Below are positions 56,618 through 64,000 of a stretch of 64,000 nucleotides of DNA, one piece after another. The translations under genes were made by a program, and so were the position numbers. Under the pieces are notes generated by a model. The model saw only the letters and a list, made by a program, of their open reading frames with translations. It ran no database searches and was not told the origin of the DNA. Origin of the DNA: Enemella evansiae (GTDB taxonomy: Bacteria > Pseudomonadota > Alphaproteobacteria > Rhodobacterales > Rhodobacteraceae); contig JAFKDC010000023.1 of the NCBI GenBank assembly GCA_017255395.1, forward strand, positions 42,999 to 106,998, written 5' to 3'. The first letter of the stretch is position 1. The number at the start of each line of letters is the position of its first letter.

Positions 56618-57754
56618 TCAGGCCAGACGCAGCCCCGCGCGCCAGACCCCCCGCAGGGACCAGTCCGCCCCCAGCCAGACCAGATCCGCCGACGCGCCGT
56701 CCCGGATCCGTCCGCACCCCAGATGCGCGCCGGGGATGCCGGTGACCATGGCCAGCGCGCGGGCCTCCGGCACGCCGATGCCCACCAGATTGCGCACCGA
56801 CTGTGCCAGCGTCAGGCAGGCCCCCGCCAGCGTGCCGTCTTCCAGCGTCAGGCGATCCTGCCGCGCCGCGCCACCGGCCAGCGCCACCGTGGTCTCGCTG
56901 CGCAGCACCCGGCGCCCGTTCAGCGCAAAGCCCGGCTCCTCCGAGCCCGCCAGCGCCATGCAGTCCGACACCGCGTGGATACCGCTCTCCCGGGCCGCCA
57001 GCGCCACCCGCAGCGCCACCGGGTCGACATGCAGGAGGTCCGCGATCACCCCCGCTGAAACCTCCGCATCCAGCGCCGCGCCGACCAGCCCCGGCGCCCG
57101 CGCGCCCATCTGGCTCATGGCGTTGAACAGATGCGTGACATGGCGCGCGCCCGCGTCGAAGGCCGCCCGCGCCGCCTCGGCAGAGCAATCGGTATGGCCC
57201 AGAGAGACCGCCACCCCCGCCCCGGCCAGCGCCGAGATCTGCGCATTGGTCACCGCCTCGGGCGCCACCGTGACCATGAGGAAGGGCAAGGCGCGCGCCG
57301 CCTCCAAAAGCTCGGCAAGGTCCGCCCCGGTCATCGGGCGGATCAGGGCCCCGTCGTGCGCGCCTTTTTTCGAGGGCGCCAGATGCGGCCCCTCCAGATG
57401 CAGCCCGGCGATGCCCGGCACGCCCGCCCGCAGGGCATCGGAAACGGCACCGATGGCGCGGCTCACCACCTCCGGCCCGGAAGAGATCACCGTGGGCAGG
57501 ATCGTCGTCGCGCCAAGCCTGCCATGCACCCGCGACATCAACCGCAGGGTTTCGACCGTGGGCGCCGCGTCGAACATGACACCGCCGCCGCCGTTGACCT
57601 GAAGGTCGACGAAGCCCGGCAGCAGGACACCCTCGTCCAGCGGCTCGACCGGGCCACCGGCGCCGCCGAACCGGCCGCCCGAGATCCGCACCTCGGCCCC
57701 GACGAAATCCGTGCCGTCGAAGACACGCGGCGCGCGCAGGGTCAGATCTCTCAC
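56618..57754 (-). CDS. nagA: N-acetylglucosamine-6-phosphate deacetylase
   Basis: 378 residues from a GTG at 57754 with GGGAGG upstream. It removes acetate from GlcNAc-6-P, the first committed step of amino-sugar catabolism and recycling. It is an amidohydrolase TIM barrel: GFVDLQVNGGGGV, HLEGPHLAPSKKGAHD (metal/substrate), VSLGHTDCSAEAARAAFDAG, ARHVTHLFNAMSQM and HAVSDCMALAG with the catalytic Asp. It is the second gene of a pair with the kinase upstream on the same strand. Confidence 0.94.
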   Translation of the reverse strand: MRDLTLRAPRVFDGTDFVGAEVRISGGRFGGAGGPVEPLDEGVLLPGFVDLQVNGGGGVMFDAAPTVETLRLMSRVHGRLGATTILPTVISSGPEVVSRAIGAVSDALRAGVPGIAGLHLEGPHLAPSKKGAHDGALIRPMTGADLAELLEAARALPFLMVTVAPEAVTNAQISALAGAGVAVSLGHTDCSAEAARAAFDAGARHVTHLFNAMSQMGARAPGLVGAALDAEVSAGVIADLLHVDPVALRVALAARESGIHAVSDCMALAGSEEPGFALNGRRVLRSETTVALAGGAARQDRLTLEDGTLAGACLTLAQSVRNLVGIGVPEARALAMVTGIPGAHLGCGRIRDGASADLVWLGADWSLRGVWRAGLRLA

Positions 57755-57907
57755 ATCAGCCTCCCTTGCACACTTGTCGAAGCAGAAAAGGCTCCGCTGC
57801 CGCACCCCAGCCGCGCGGCCATCGGCCCGCCTGCCACGGCCCACACCCGGCCACACCGCGCGCGCCAATGCCGGCGCAGCGCGCCCCGCCCTGTCCCGGC
57901 AGGCCGG

Positions 57908-58777
57908 TCATGGCAGGCACCCTTCGGCCATCCGGCCCGCAAGCGCCAGTGCCCCGTCGGGCGCCGCCCCCTGCGGCTTCGTCAGCGCCGCGCGCATGGC
58001 GGTCGGCAGGGCCCCGGCATAGACCGGCCCCAGCCCGCCGGTCAGGCACAGCGCCTCGCCGCTTTGCCACCCCAGTGCCGTCAGAGCCCCGGCAATGTAT
58101 CCGGCGCCGCGTGTGATCAGGTCGACGGCCTGCGCGTCGCAGCCCTCGGCGGCGGCCACCACGCCCGGCGCCAGTTCGGCCAGATCGCGCGACCGCGCCC
58201 GCGTGGCGAAGGCGATGATGCCGCTGCGCCCGCCCATCTCGTCCCACAGCCCGCGCGTCAGGTCGGACCCGGCGCCCCAGCCCTCGGAGACCCGCAGCGT
58301 CGCGGCAAGGGCCTCGCGGCCCAGCCACGCGCCCGAGGCCTCGTCACCCAGAGCCAGCCCGTGGCCGCCGAGAAAGCGCATGGCGCCACCCGTCTGCCGC
58401 GCAAGGAAAGACCCGGTGCCGATCACCGCCACGGCGCCGTCGCGCGCCCCCAGCGCATCCACCACGGAGGCGCGCCGGTCCTCTTCGATCACCACCCGGG
58501 CAAAGGGCAGCGCCCTGCGCAGGCGCTCTGCGACGCGGGCATCCACGACCCCGGCCATGCCCAGATAGGCCGGTGCCTGCGCAAGCCTCTCGACCGGCAG
58601 GTCCAGCGCCTCTGCCAACGCCTGCACGACAGCCCGCACCGCGGCCACCGCGCCCTCGAAATCAGAGGTCGCATTGGCCCCCGGGACGGCGCGGGTCACG
58701 CGCTTGCCCCCGTAAAGCGCCGCGCCGCGACAGGTCGTGCCGCCGCCGTCGATGCCGATCAGAAGAGGATGGGACAT
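57908..58777 (-). CDS. N-acetylglucosamine kinase-like protein (BadF/BadG family)
   Basis: 289 residues from the ATG at 58777. It is an actin-fold sugar kinase: phosphate-1 motif IGIDGGGTTCRG, then GAVAVIGTGSFLARQTGGA and a GLALGDEASGAWLGREA adenosine region. BadF/BadG-type family members phosphorylate GlcNAc or glucosamine. Its position upstream of nagA supports GlcNAc. A tRNA gene lies about 31 bases before its start. No transporter or PTS gene for amino sugars is seen nearby. Confidence 0.88.
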   Translation of the reverse strand: MSHPLLIGIDGGGTTCRGAALYGGKRVTRAVPGANATSDFEGAVAAVRAVVQALAEALDLPVERLAQAPAYLGMAGVVDARVAERLRRALPFARVVIEEDRRASVVDALGARDGAVAVIGTGSFLARQTGGAMRFLGGHGLALGDEASGAWLGREALAATLRVSEGWGAGSDLTRGLWDEMGGRSGIIAFATRARSRDLAELAPGVVAAAEGCDAQAVDLITRGAGYIAGALTALGWQSGEALCLTGGLGPVYAGALPTAMRAALTKPQGAAPDGALALAGRMAEGCLP

Positions 58778-58808
58778 GGCTTGCCTTTGCCTGTGTTCTC
58801 GGGCGCGC

Positions 58809-58893
58809 TGGTACCCGCGGCCGGACTCGAACCGGCACGGCACAAGGCCTGGAGATTTTAAGTCTCCTGTGTCTACCATTCCACCACGCGGGC
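58809..58893 (-). tRNA. tRNA-Leu (anticodon TAA)
   Basis: 85 bases with a long variable arm and encoded CCA. Acceptor GCCCGCG pairs with CGCGGGT (terminal G-U). The anticodon stem GGAGA/TCTCC encloses CTTAAAA, giving anticodon TAA, which reads UUA. The T-loop is GGTTCGAGTCC. Confidence 0.97.
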
Positions 58894-59193
58894 CAGCGGG
58901 AACTCTCTAGCAAGCACATGCGCAGAGGAACAGGCGGAATCCGCCCTCCCGGCGGCTCACTGCCCGCCCCCGGCAACCGAACGACTGGGGCAGCGGCAAG
59001 GGGGCCCACGCTGCGGCGACGGCCCGGGAATACCGGCTTCGGCGTCGCCACGGCCCCAAAGGTGACAGCAAGACGCCGAGCGGGAACAGCAACGCGGCGC
59101 CACGGTCAACGGCGCGGCGGCGCCGCGCCCTGCAGGCTGCACGACCGCGGGGAAACGGCACCGGCCCCCGCAAGGGCAGGCCCGGCGCTCGGA
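58894..59193. other. Gene-free stretch between tRNA-Leu and the TPR-like gene
   Basis: 300 bases of GC-rich DNA. No coding sequence, repeat or strong hairpin was recognised. It must hold the tRNA promoter. Confidence 0.5.
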
Positions 59194-59733
59194 TCAGAGC
59201 TCTTCGCCCGGTGCCGGTTTCAGAAGCGCGCGTTCCGCCAGCCAGGGGTTCACCGCCAGCGCCGCGCGCAGGGCCGCCTGCCCCTCTGCCTCGCGGCCCA
59301 AAGCCAGCAGCGTCAGGGCATAGCCCGACAGCGCGCCCACATGGCGCGGGCGAAGTTCCAGCGCGCGTTCGAGATCGGGCAAAGCCTGCGCGTACTCCTG
59401 CCGGATGAAGTTCACGAAGGCGCGCTGGTTGTAGCCCTCGGCGTAATGCGGGCAGTAGCCCACCAGCGCGTCGAAGCGATCGAGCGCGCGCAGGAAATCA
59501 TACCCCGCCCGCGCCCGCATGCCCTCGTCCAGCATCATCTGGCTTGGCTCGTCGGGCGCGTCGTCCCACAGCGCCCACATCCGGTTGACGATCAGCCGCG
59601 CCGTCCCTTCGTCCGGGGCCGTCAGCAGGCTGTCATAGAGCGGCGCCATCGCCTCCGAGATATCCGGCACCTCGGGGCAGCCATCCGCCAGCGCGGGCAG
59701 CGCAAGAACACTCATCGCGGCGGCCAGTCTCAT
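59194..59733 (-). CDS. Secreted TPR-like protein
   Basis: 179 residues from the ATG at 59733, with a signal peptide (MRLAAAMSVLALPALADG). One Cys pair is possible (GCPEVPD, GYCPHYAEG). Residues about 70-170 show tetratricopeptide-like helices: AGYDFLRALDRFDALVGYCP, AEGYNQRAFVNFIRQEYAQA, LRPRHVGALSGYALTLLALG. Likely a periplasmic protein-interaction scaffold; partner unknown. It follows putR by 33 bases on the same strand and may be co-transcribed. Confidence 0.75.
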   Translation of the reverse strand: MRLAAAMSVLALPALADGCPEVPDISEAMAPLYDSLLTAPDEGTARLIVNRMWALWDDAPDEPSQMMLDEGMRARAGYDFLRALDRFDALVGYCPHYAEGYNQRAFVNFIRQEYAQALPDLERALELRPRHVGALSGYALTLLALGREAEGQAALRAALAVNPWLAERALLKPAPGEEL

Positions 59734-59766
59734 GCCCAACAGCGTGCCGCTCCTCCTGCCCCAGGG

Positions 59767-60243
59767 TCAAGTCACTTCGGCGAGACCGTCGTCCTTGACC
59801 GCCTCCATGGCCACATAGGTCGAGGTCGAGGCCATGCCCGGCAGGGTCGAGATCTTGTCCGCCAGCACCTGCCGGTAGCTGGGCATATCCGCCGTGCGCA
59901 CCTTCAGCAGGTAGTCGAAATTGCCCGCGATCAGATGCGCCTGCTCGATCTCGGGAATGGCGGCGACGGCGGCGTTGAACTTGGCCAGCGTCGGTTCGCG
60001 GGTGTCGATCATGCGCACCTCGACAAAGGCGACATGGTCGAGGCCCAGCCGGATCGGGTCCAGCGAGGCCCGGTAGCCCCGGATGATGCCGTTTTCCTCC
60101 AGCCGTTTCAGCCGCGCCTGCGTCGGCGATTTGGACAGGCCGATGCGCCGCGCCAGTTCGGTGACCGAGATCCGCGCCTCGCTGGCCAGGGTCGCCAGAA
60201 TCGCCCGGTCGAAGCCATCCAGATCCGCAGTTTCACTTTGCAT
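59767..60243 (-). CDS. putR: PutR, Lrp/AsnC-family regulator of putA
   Basis: 158 residues from the ATG at 60243. The N-terminal HTH is SVTELARRIGLSKSPTQARLKRLEENG; the C-terminal RAM domain (about 70-150) contains HVAFVEVRMIDTREP and AHLIAGNFDYLLKVRT. In alphaproteobacteria an Lrp-type PutR, encoded divergently from putA, activates putA when proline is present. The 126-base divergent gap with a dyad supports this here. Confidence 0.9.
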   Translation of the reverse strand: MQSETADLDGFDRAILATLASEARISVTELARRIGLSKSPTQARLKRLEENGIIRGYRASLDPIRLGLDHVAFVEVRMIDTREPTLAKFNAAVAAIPEIEQAHLIAGNFDYLLKVRTADMPSYRQVLADKISTLPGMASTSTYVAMEAVKDDGLAEVT

Positions 60244-60296
60244 CGTTTTTCTCCCATCTTTCAGGCGAAACGATAAGCCGTATTCACAAACTTGGT

Positions 60297-60316
60297 CAAT
60301 CCGACTGACGGGATTG
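60297..60316. promoter_or_regulatory. Candidate PutR operator in the putR-putA gap
   Basis: Inverted repeat CAATCC (60297-60302) / GGATTG (60311-60316) lies 54 bases before the putA start, in the divergent putR/putA gap. Lrp-type proteins bind such dyads, but the match is unproven. Confidence 0.35.
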
Positions 60317-60369
60317 CGGTACCATGGTCGGAATACCCTCCGGAGCCCCATGTTTTGCCCAAGGACACC

Positions 60370-63300
60370 ATGACAGACCTGCGCGACCGTATCGACGCCC
60401 TGACCTACGCGCCCGAGGCGCAGGTCCTTTCCGACCTTCGCACGCTGGCCGCGCTGAGCGAAAGCGACCGCCGCGCCATCTCGCAGGATGCCGCGCGGCT
60501 GGTGCGCGACATCCGCGGCAGCACCCGCCCCGGCCTGATGGAGGTCTTCCTTGCGGAATACGGCCTGTCCACCGAGGAGGGCATCGCGCTGATGTGTCTG
60601 GCAGAGGCGCTGTTGCGCGTGCCCGACGCCCGCACCATCGACGCGCTGATCGAGGACAAGATCGCGCCCTCGGACTGGGGGCGGCACATGGGGCATTCGA
60701 CCTCGCCGCTGGTCAACGCCTCGACATGGGCGCTGATGCTGACCGGCAAGGTGCTGGAGGACACGCCTCCGGGGCCGGTGGGGCATCTGCGCGGCGCCAT
60801 CAAGCGGCTGGGCGAGCCTGTGATCCGCACCGCCGTGGGCCGCGCCATGCGCGAGATGGGTTCGCAATTCGTGCTGGGCGAGACGATCCGGGCGGCGATG
60901 ACGCGCGGCTCAAAGATGGAGGCAAAGGGCTACAGCTACTCCTACGACATGCTGGGCGAGGCCGCGCGCACCGAGGCAGACGCGCAGCGCTACTTCGACG
61001 CCTACGCGCGGGCCATCGGGGCTATCGCCGGGGCGGCGAAGGCCCGCGACATCCGCGACAATCCGGGCATCTCGGTGAAGCTTTCCGCCCTGCACCCCCG
61101 TTACGACGAGTTGCAGCGCGCGGGCTCCATGGCGGTGCTGGTCCCCCGCCTGACGGCGCTCTGCAAGCAGGCAAAGGATGCGCGGATCGGCCTGAACATC
61201 GACGCGGAAGAGGCCGACCGCCTCGCGCTGTCCCTCGACATCATCGAGGCGGCCTTGTCCGACCCGCAGCTGGCGGGCTGGGACGGCTTCGGCGTGGTGG
61301 TGCAGGCCTACGGGCTGCGCGCGGCCCCGGTGCTGGACTGGCTGCACGCGCTGGCGACGCGGCTGGACCGGCGCATCATGGTGCGGCTGGTCAAGGGCGC
61401 CTATTGGGACACCGAGATCAAGCGCGCTCAGGTGGCGGGGCTTGACGCCTTCCCGGTCTTCACCGCCAAGACCGCCACGGATGTCAGCTATATCGCCAAT
61501 GCCCGCAAGCTGCTGTCCATGACCGACCGCATCTACCCGCAGTTCGCCACCCACAACGCCCATACGGTCGCGGCGATCCTGCACATGGCAGATGACAGGG
61601 ACGCCTTCGAATTCCAGCGCCTGCACGGCATGGGCGAGACGCTGCATGGCCTCGTGAAGGACCGCGAGGGCACGCGCTGCCGCATCTACGCCCCCGTGGG
61701 TGCGCATCGCGACCTGCTGGCCTACCTCGTGCGCAGGCTGCTGGAAAACGGCGCGAACTCGTCCTTCGTGAACCAGATCGTCGGCGAGGAAGTGCCGCCA
61801 GAGGTGGTGGCCGCCGACCCCTTCGACACCGCCCGGCCCGGCAGCCTGCCGACCGGCGCCGCGCTGTTCCAGCCCGAACGCCCGAACTCAAAGGGCCATG
61901 ACCTGCGCCACCGCCCGACGCTGCACGCGCTGGACAAGGGCCGCGACGCCTTCCGCGCGCACCGCTGGCAGGCCGGGCCGTTGCTGGCTGTCGAGGCCGC
62001 GCAGGGCGCCGATGAACCCCTCACCAATCCCGCCGATCCCTCCGACAGGGTCGGCGCGGTGACGCTGGCCACACCCGAGGGCGCCCGCGCCGCCGCGCAG
62101 GCCGCGCAGCCCTGGCAGGCCGACCCAGCCACCCGCGCCCGCGTCCTGAACGCCGCCGCCGATCTTTACGAGGCGCACAGGGACGAGCTCTTTGCGATCC
62201 TGCACCGCGAGGCGGGCAAGACCCTGCTGGATGCGGTGGCCGAACTGCGCGAGGCGGTGGACTTCCTGCGCTACTACGCCGCCCGCGCCGAGGGCGCCCC
62301 GCCGCGCGGCACCTTCGCCTGCATCTCGCCCTGGAACTTCCCGCTGGCGATCTTCACGGGGCAGGTCTCTGCCGCGCTGGCCACGGGCAACGCGGTGCTG
62401 GCCAAGCCCGCCGAGCAGACGCCGCTGGTGGCCTTCCGCGCCGTGGAACTGCTGCATGAGGCCGGTGTCCCGCGCGCGGCGCTGCAACTGCTACCCGGCG
62501 CGGGCGAGATCGGCGCGGCACTGACCGCCTGCGGCGCGGTGGACGGCGTGGCCTTCACCGGCTCGACAGAAACGGCGCAGGCGATCCACCGCAGCATGGC
62601 CACCTACCTTGCCCCCGGCGCGCCGCTGATCGCCGAGACCGGCGGGTTGAACGCGATGATCGTGGATTCGACCGCGCTGCCGGAACAGGCGGTGCAGGCC
62701 ATCGTGGAAAGCGCCTTCCAGTCGGCGGGCCAGCGCTGTTCCGCGCTGCGCTGCCTCTACGTGCAGGAGGACGTGGCCGACACCGTGCTTGAAATGCTGA
62801 AGGGCGCCATGTCGGCGCTGGAAACGGGCGACCCCTGGCAGGTGGCCACCGACGTGGGCCCGGTGATCGACGCCGAGGCGCGCGCGGGCATCCTGTCCCA
62901 TATCGAGCAGGCGCGCGCCGAGGGGCGCGTGCTGCACGCGACGGGCACCCCCGCCGAGGGCCATTTCGTCCCGCCAACGCTGATCCGCGTGCCCGGCATC
63001 GAGGCGCTGGAGCGCGAGATCTTCGGCCCGGTGCTGCATGTGGCGACCTTCAAGGCGGCGCGGCTGGACGCGGTGATCGATGCCATCAACGCCACCGGCT
63101 ACGGGCTGACCTTCGGCCTGATGACCCGCATCGACGACCGCGTGCAGCATGTGACCGACCGGGTCCAGGCGGGCAACCTCTACGTCAACCGCAACCAGAT
63201 CGGGGCCATCGTGGGCAGCCAGCCCTTCGGCGGCGAGGGCCTGTCCGGCACCGGCCCAAAGGCGGGCGGGCCGCTCTACCTCGACCGGTTCCGCCAGCAG

Positions 63301-63780
63301 CCCGCGCCGGGCGCGGAGGCGGGCTGGACCGACGCCATGGACCCGCAGGCGCTGGAGACCCTGATCGCCCGCTCCCCCGCCGGCGCACCGCCCGCCCGCA
63401 CCGAGCTTCCCGGCCCGACCGGCGAGGCCAACCAGCTGACCGACATGGCACGTCCGCCGCTCCTGTGTCTTGGGCCGGGAGCGGCGGCGGCAGAGGCTCA
63501 GGCCCGCGCCGTCCGCGCCACAGGCGGCACCGCAGTCACCGCAACCGGCAGCCTGCCGCCAGAGGTGCTCGGGTCCCTGACAGGCATCGCAGGGGTGCTG
63601 TGGTGGGGCGACGCCAAGACCGGCGCGGCCTTCCGCGCCGCGCTGGCCGGGCGCGCGGGGCCGATCCTGCCGCTGATCACCGGCCTGCCGGACCGGGGCC
63701 ACACCCGCGCCGAGCGCCACGTCTGCATCGACACGACAGCAGCCGGGGGCAATGCGGCGCTTCTGGCGGGACAGGCCTGA
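60370..63780 (+). CDS. putA: Bifunctional proline dehydrogenase / P5C dehydrogenase
   Basis: 1136 residues from the ATG at 60370 with AAGGACACC upstream. It oxidises proline to glutamate in two linked active sites. The proline dehydrogenase domain is at about 150-440 (SVKLSALHPRYDE, RIMVRLVKGAYWDTEIKRAQ, FATHNAHTVAAI, YAPVGAHRDLLAYLVRRLLE). The aldehyde dehydrogenase domain is at about 530-970 (CISPWNFPLAIFTGQVSAAL, AETGGLNAMIVDST, catalytic Cys 790 in AGQRCSALRCLYV). A C-terminal region ends at 1136. The N-terminal ribbon-helix-helix repressor domain of E. coli PutA is missing, so control falls to the divergent PutR. Confidence 0.96.
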   Translation: MTDLRDRIDALTYAPEAQVLSDLRTLAALSESDRRAISQDAARLVRDIRGSTRPGLMEVFLAEYGLSTEEGIALMCLAEALLRVPDARTIDALIEDKIAPSDWGRHMGHSTSPLVNASTWALMLTGKVLEDTPPGPVGHLRGAIKRLGEPVIRTAVGRAMREMGSQFVLGETIRAAMTRGSKMEAKGYSYSYDMLGEAARTEADAQRYFDAYARAIGAIAGAAKARDIRDNPGISVKLSALHPRYDELQRAGSMAVLVPRLTALCKQAKDARIGLNIDAEEADRLALSLDIIEAALSDPQLAGWDGFGVVVQAYGLRAAPVLDWLHALATRLDRRIMVRLVKGAYWDTEIKRAQVAGLDAFPVFTAKTATDVSYIANARKLLSMTDRIYPQFATHNAHTVAAILHMADDRDAFEFQRLHGMGETLHGLVKDREGTRCRIYAPVGAHRDLLAYLVRRLLENGANSSFVNQIVGEEVPPEVVAADPFDTARPGSLPTGAALFQPERPNSKGHDLRHRPTLHALDKGRDAFRAHRWQAGPLLAVEAAQGADEPLTNPADPSDRVGAVTLATPEGARAAAQAAQPWQADPATRARVLNAAADLYEAHRDELFAILHREAGKTLLDAVAELREAVDFLRYYAARAEGAPPRGTFACISPWNFPLAIFTGQVSAALATGNAVLAKPAEQTPLVAFRAVELLHEAGVPRAALQLLPGAGEIGAALTACGAVDGVAFTGSTETAQAIHRSMATYLAPGAPLIAETGGLNAMIVDSTALPEQAVQAIVESAFQSAGQRCSALRCLYVQEDVADTVLEMLKGAMSALETGDPWQVATDVGPVIDAEARAGILSHIEQARAEGRVLHATGTPAEGHFVPPTLIRVPGIEALEREIFGPVLHVATFKAARLDAVIDAINATGYGLTFGLMTRIDDRVQHVTDRVQAGNLYVNRNQIGAIVGSQPFGGEGLSGTGPKAGGPLYLDRFRQQPAPGAEAGWTDAMDPQALETLIARSPAGAPPARTELPGPTGEANQLTDMARPPLLCLGPGAAAAEAQARAVRATGGTAVTATGSLPPEVLGSLTGIAGVLWWGDAKTGAAFRAALAGRAGPILPLITGLPDRGHTRAERHVCIDTTAAGGNAALLAGQA

Positions 63781-63808
63781 TCGCGCCGGGGCGATGGATC
63801 GCATGCCC

Positions 63809-63852
63809 GCCCTGACGGTGTTGCCCGGTTCGCCGGGTGGCACCGTCAGGGC
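63809..63852 (+). terminator. putA downstream hairpin
   Basis: A 12-bp perfect stem GCCCTGACGGTG (63809-63820) / CACCGTCAGGGC (63841-63852), extended through G-U pairs by CCCGG/CCGGG around a TTCG tetraloop. The T-tract is weak (TTG). Likely transcript end or 3' stabiliser. Confidence 0.65.
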
Positions 63853-63881
63853 TTGCCGGGCGCGGCGGGCCGGGCTCTAGG

Positions 63882-64000
63882 TGTTTGATCCCACGGTTTG
63901 ATGGTGTGATCCTTTCGAAGGAATGGAAGGAAGCCCTATGGGACAAGTTCGTCACGGCAGCGCCACGACCACGCACGCTATCCGAGCTGCAATACAGCGA
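63882..64000 (+). mobile_element. Left end of an IS481-like insertion sequence (truncated by the window)
   Basis: From about 63882 (TGTTTGATCCCACGGTTTG) a terminal region with TG start leads into a transposase start at 63938. The right end, inverted repeat and target duplication are beyond the window. The element sits just past the putA hairpin. Confidence 0.65.
63938..64000 (+). CDS. IS481-family transposase, N-terminal fragment
   Basis: The first 21 codons read MGQVRHGSATTTHAIRAAIQ then R, a start that I recognise as typical of IS481-like transposases in Rhodobacteraceae, which go on with a helix-turn-helix and a DDE domain. AAGGAA lies upstream. It runs off the end of the window, so integrity and activity cannot be judged. 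Confidence 0.75.
   Translation, partial: MGQVRHGSATTTHAIRAAIQR

Overview
The window is GC-rich, gene-dense chromosomal DNA from an alphaproteobacterium, most likely a member of the Rhodobacteraceae (Roseobacter group). Evidence for this is the petP-petR regulator pair, a metK leader matching the SAM/SAH riboswitch (a Rhodobacterales RNA), a class II (CP4-like) aroA, an Irr-type regulator beside fabA, and an Lrp-type PutR divergent from putA. No prophage, CRISPR array or large island is visible. The only mobile DNA is the left end of an IS481-like element at the right edge.

Layout. 1-6.1 kb: exoD-like gene, then a minus-strand isoprenoid operon (HDAC-like deacetylase, xseB, ispA, dxs) and petP-petR. 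6.2-8.5 kb: ilvE and a PAS sensor. 8.6-15.5 kb: a polyamine/opine-type ABC importer operon (ATPase, two tandem binding proteins, a DUF1330 protein, two oversized permeases). 15.9-22.2 kb: argE, a small secreted PEBP-like protein, an L,D-transpeptidase-fold protein, an LLM flavin oxidoreductase, ribA, an OmpR-type regulator followed by a possible small RNA, an IMPACT-family protein and an NTF2-like protein. 22.6-24.8 kb: pnp. 25-31.6 kb: nitroreductase, CPA1 antiporter, small lipoprotein, PhoD phosphatase and an AGCS amino-acid:cation symporter. 31.8-36.1 kb: small secreted proteins, a membrane protein with a winged-helix-like tail, tRNA-Arg(CCT), a LacI-type regulator and a YcaQ-type DNA glycosylase. 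36.1-48.3 kb: a long minus-strand housekeeping run read as miaB, OmpA-like, lipoprotein, phoH, ybeY, corC-like, lnt, metK, ClpP-like, trmB, aroA, cmk. 48.4-51.7 kb: small envelope and redox genes. 52-56.4 kb: fabI, fabB, fabA and irr, with two unknown genes between fabA and fabB. 56.6-58.9 kb: GlcNAc catabolism (nagA and a kinase) and tRNA-Leu(TAA). 59.2-63.8 kb: putR/putA. 63.9 kb to the end: IS481-like element.

The importer could bring in polyamines or related amino compounds. argE, ilvE, putA/putR and the AGCS symporter add nitrogen and amino-acid handling. The fab genes with irr, the dxs/ispA operon, and lnt with the envelope genes make lipids and the cell envelope.

The main non-genic findings are these. 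About ten copies of a 3'-end repeat (a hairpin followed by a conserved tail near GGTATTTGGACCAAAGAAG) are scattered through the window. A compact sRNA-like locus at 21178-21264 has an exposed anti-Shine-Dalgarno stretch. A metK SAM/SAH riboswitch lies at 41470-41516. Hairpins sit in each of the three gaps of the importer operon.
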